From positions 1-23,013 of IMG/VR virus record IMGVR_UViG_3300006920_000264: a stretch of DNA of 23,013 nt. One strand, 5' to 3'. This document shows positions 21,619-23,013 of this stretch, in pieces. The position numbers were made by a program, and so were the translations under genes. The notes below the pieces were generated by a model. That model was given only the letters and a program-made list of their open reading frames with translations, searched no databases and was not told where the DNA came from. Positions within the stretch are counted from its first letter, which is position 1; each line of letters starts with the position of its first letter. This stretch comes from a virus.

Positions 21619-22878
21619 ATGTACTGGTTAGTAGAAACCGAAGAACAAGTCAAAACCCTAGAAAGAATCAAATACGAGGATGTATTTGTAGAGATAGTTC
21701 CTCTATCAAATACGGTTCATCCCGTAGAAAATTCCATTTGTTCAATTTATATCCGACCGTTAAAATCAACAAAAGGATTTATGATGACACACTCCCATAG
21801 TGAAACGTTATCCGTGGATATTGACAGTATAGTACGCGTATTAAACACATTCAAAAACATATACGTTAGAGATAAAAAAGAATTCTTACACTATTTTATT
21901 CTTAAAGGTCTTTATGACATAACACTCACCCAACCTCCGTATATACAAAACTATACCCAGACTCACAACTACTTTTACCACAAATACCCAAATAAAAAAG
22001 ATATAAACCGTATTATACCCATTGTTAAACACTATGAGTATTGCGAAAAAACATTTGAAACCCTAAAACCAAGAATAAATGAACCAATCAACGACTTTTA
22101 CAACAATAGAGCCACAGTGGTATTCAACGCCATCGAACGAAGTGGTATACGAATTGATAGAAAAGAATTCGAATCGCGTTTTCATGATGTCGATTCCGAT
22201 TACGTCTACGGACAATTCAATTTCAAAACTCTCACAACAAGACCCTCAAACAGATATAAAGGAGTAAATTATGCAGCGATTAACAAAGAAAACGGAGACA
22301 GAAAATGCTTTATCCCAAGCAATGATCTTTTATTTGAGTTGGATATTAGTGCCTATCATCCTACTCTTTTGTCTCATTTGGTGGATTATGATTTTGGTGA
22401 TGGAGACATCCATCAAAACTTTGCAGATATGTACAAAGTGGATTACCAAAAATCCAAGGAATTAACATTTAAGCAACTATACGGAGGAGTTTTTGAACAA
22501 TACAAGGACCTGGAGTTCTTTAAGAAGGTACAAGTATATACTGATGATTTGTGGGCTCGGTTCCAAAATGATGGATACGTGGAATGTCCTATTTCAAAGC
22601 ATATATATAGGAAGGATGTGTTGGAAGATATGAAACCTCAAAAGTTGTTGAATTATATTCTACAAAACTTGGAAACGGCAACAAATGTTCGTATATTATG
22701 GGAAATATTTAAGTTATTGAAAGGGTGTAAAACAAAATTAATACTTTACACCTATGATAGTTTTTTGTTTGACCTAGATAAAAATGATAAAGAAACAATA
22801 AAAAAAATACAAGAAATTTTTAAAAAACACAAATTACAGACAAAATTCAATTATGGAACAACATATGACTTTACATAA
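21619..22878 (+). CDS. Short divergent family A DNA polymerase-like protein
   Basis: Encodes 419 residues. Motif A is LDISAYHPTLL with catalytic D242; H247 lies where E. coli Pol I has steric-gate E710. Motif B is K280-ELTFKQL-Y288-GG, matching the K-x7-Y-G pattern of the O-helix with F284 at the Phe762 position. Motif C is TYDSFLF with D380, having Tyr-Asp-Ser rather than His-Asp-Glu. TLTTRPSNRYKGVNYAAINK before motif A resembles the conserved T-x-x-R-x-S/N region of family A enzymes. Residues 1-150 might be a decayed exonuclease domain, without the Asp/Glu residues expected in an active site. The gene follows a terminator. T4 itself uses a family B enzyme, so the role here may be accessory or main replication. 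Confidence 0.72.
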   Translation: MYWLVETEEQVKTLERIKYEDVFVEIVPLSNTVHPVENSICSIYIRPLKSTKGFMMTHSHSETLSVDIDSIVRVLNTFKNIYVRDKKEFLHYFILKGLYDITLTQPPYIQNYTQTHNYFYHKYPNKKDINRIIPIVKHYEYCEKTFETLKPRINEPINDFYNNRATVVFNAIERSGIRIDRKEFESRFHDVDSDYVYGQFNFKTLTTRPSNRYKGVNYAAINKENGDRKCFIPSNDLLFELDISAYHPTLLSHLVDYDFGDGDIHQNFADMYKVDYQKSKELTFKQLYGGVFEQYKDLEFFKKVQVYTDDLWARFQNDGYVECPISKHIYRKDVLEDMKPQKLLNYILQNLETATNVRILWEIFKLLKGCKTKLILYTYDSFLFDLDKNDKETIKKIQEIFKKHKLQTKFNYGTTYDFT

Positions 22879-23013
22879 CCCTCCACATACGTATACAGTA
22901 GACGATTTTCATGAATCGTCACTCACAAATACAATAGATTTGAATAATAGATTACTTTGTACCTTTACTACTAAAGAAGACCTTGATGGGTTACTGGATA
23001 GTATCACAACAAA
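22853..23013 (+). CDS. Start of an unidentified protein, cut off by the window end
   Basis: The open frame starts with ATG at 22853 (an alternative in-frame ATG is at 22865), overlaps the end of the polymerase gene by 26 bases in another frame and stays open to the last base. The visible part (about 53 residues) begins MEQHMTLHNPPHTYTVDDFH and continues with an acidic, helical-looking stretch TTKEDLDGLLDSI. No family can be assigned from this fragment. The overlap suggests translational coupling to the polymerase. Confidence 0.6.
   Translation, partial: MEQHMTLHNPPHTYTVDDFHESSLTNTIDLNNRLLCTFTTKEDLDGLLDSITT

Noticed and set aside
22079-22465. Two short + strand open frames inside the polymerase gene
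   Set aside because: The polymerase motifs A and B are encoded across the same bases in the long frame, so the short frames are shadows.

Overview
This window looks like the virion-structure region of a T4-like tailed phage with a contractile tail. Genes whose protein sequence I recognise include a gp22-like prohead scaffold, a gp23-like major capsid protein, gp14- and gp15-like neck and tail-completion proteins, a gp18-like sheath, a gp19-like tube, a tape measure, a gp53-like baseplate protein and a large baseplate hub. All genes lie on the + strand. The DNA is very AT-rich. Start codons sit in A/T-rich leaders (often TAAAATG) with almost no GGAGG-type Shine-Dalgarno sites, as is usual for Bacteroidota and their phages. 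I therefore infer a Bacteroidota (perhaps flavobacterial) host, but this rests on signal style, not on a marker gene. No tRNA, CRISPR array or transposon was seen.

Layout. Positions 1-1969 hold four small genes whose products share a nearly identical N-terminus (consensus MDNFDLKKYLAEGKLLKEE) and then diverge completely. The peptide resembles the capsid-targeting sequence of T4 internal proteins and carries two L-x-E sites of the kind cut by the T4 prohead protease, so I read the block as a cassette of packaged, probably injected cargo proteins. A non-coding stretch with a strong terminator follows (1970-2213). Positions 2214-5006 encode scaffold and major capsid protein and end in a terminator. 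An HNH endonuclease gene and phoH come next (5098-6458). Positions 6514-9348 hold neck and tail-completion genes plus a small coiled-coil gene. Sheath (9410) and tube (11177) follow, ending in another terminator.

A small membrane protein (11750) precedes a gp26/gp51-like gene (12094-12840). The tail of that gene is overlapped by an open frame with no usable start codon (12794-13078), placed just before the tape measure (13111). This matches the architecture of tail-assembly chaperone genes expressed by programmed frameshifting. Baseplate genes run to 21554: a 74-residue protein, a large baseplate/tube-initiator candidate, gp53-like, a hub fused to a VanY-like peptidase, and an unknown 200-residue protein. 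They close with a terminator. The last full gene (21619-22878) is a short, divergent family A DNA polymerase, overlapped by a gene running off the window.

How it fits together. Scaffold and cargo proteins would co-assemble in the prohead and be cut by a protease not encoded in this window. The capsid would be completed by the neck proteins. The baseplate/hub, tape measure, tube and sheath build the tail, with the hub peptidase opening the cell wall. A recurring ATATTTATAA-like element lies upstream of at least six structural transcription or gene starts and is the best candidate for a shared late promoter. The terminase, portal and prohead protease genes normally near these genes in T4 are not in this window.
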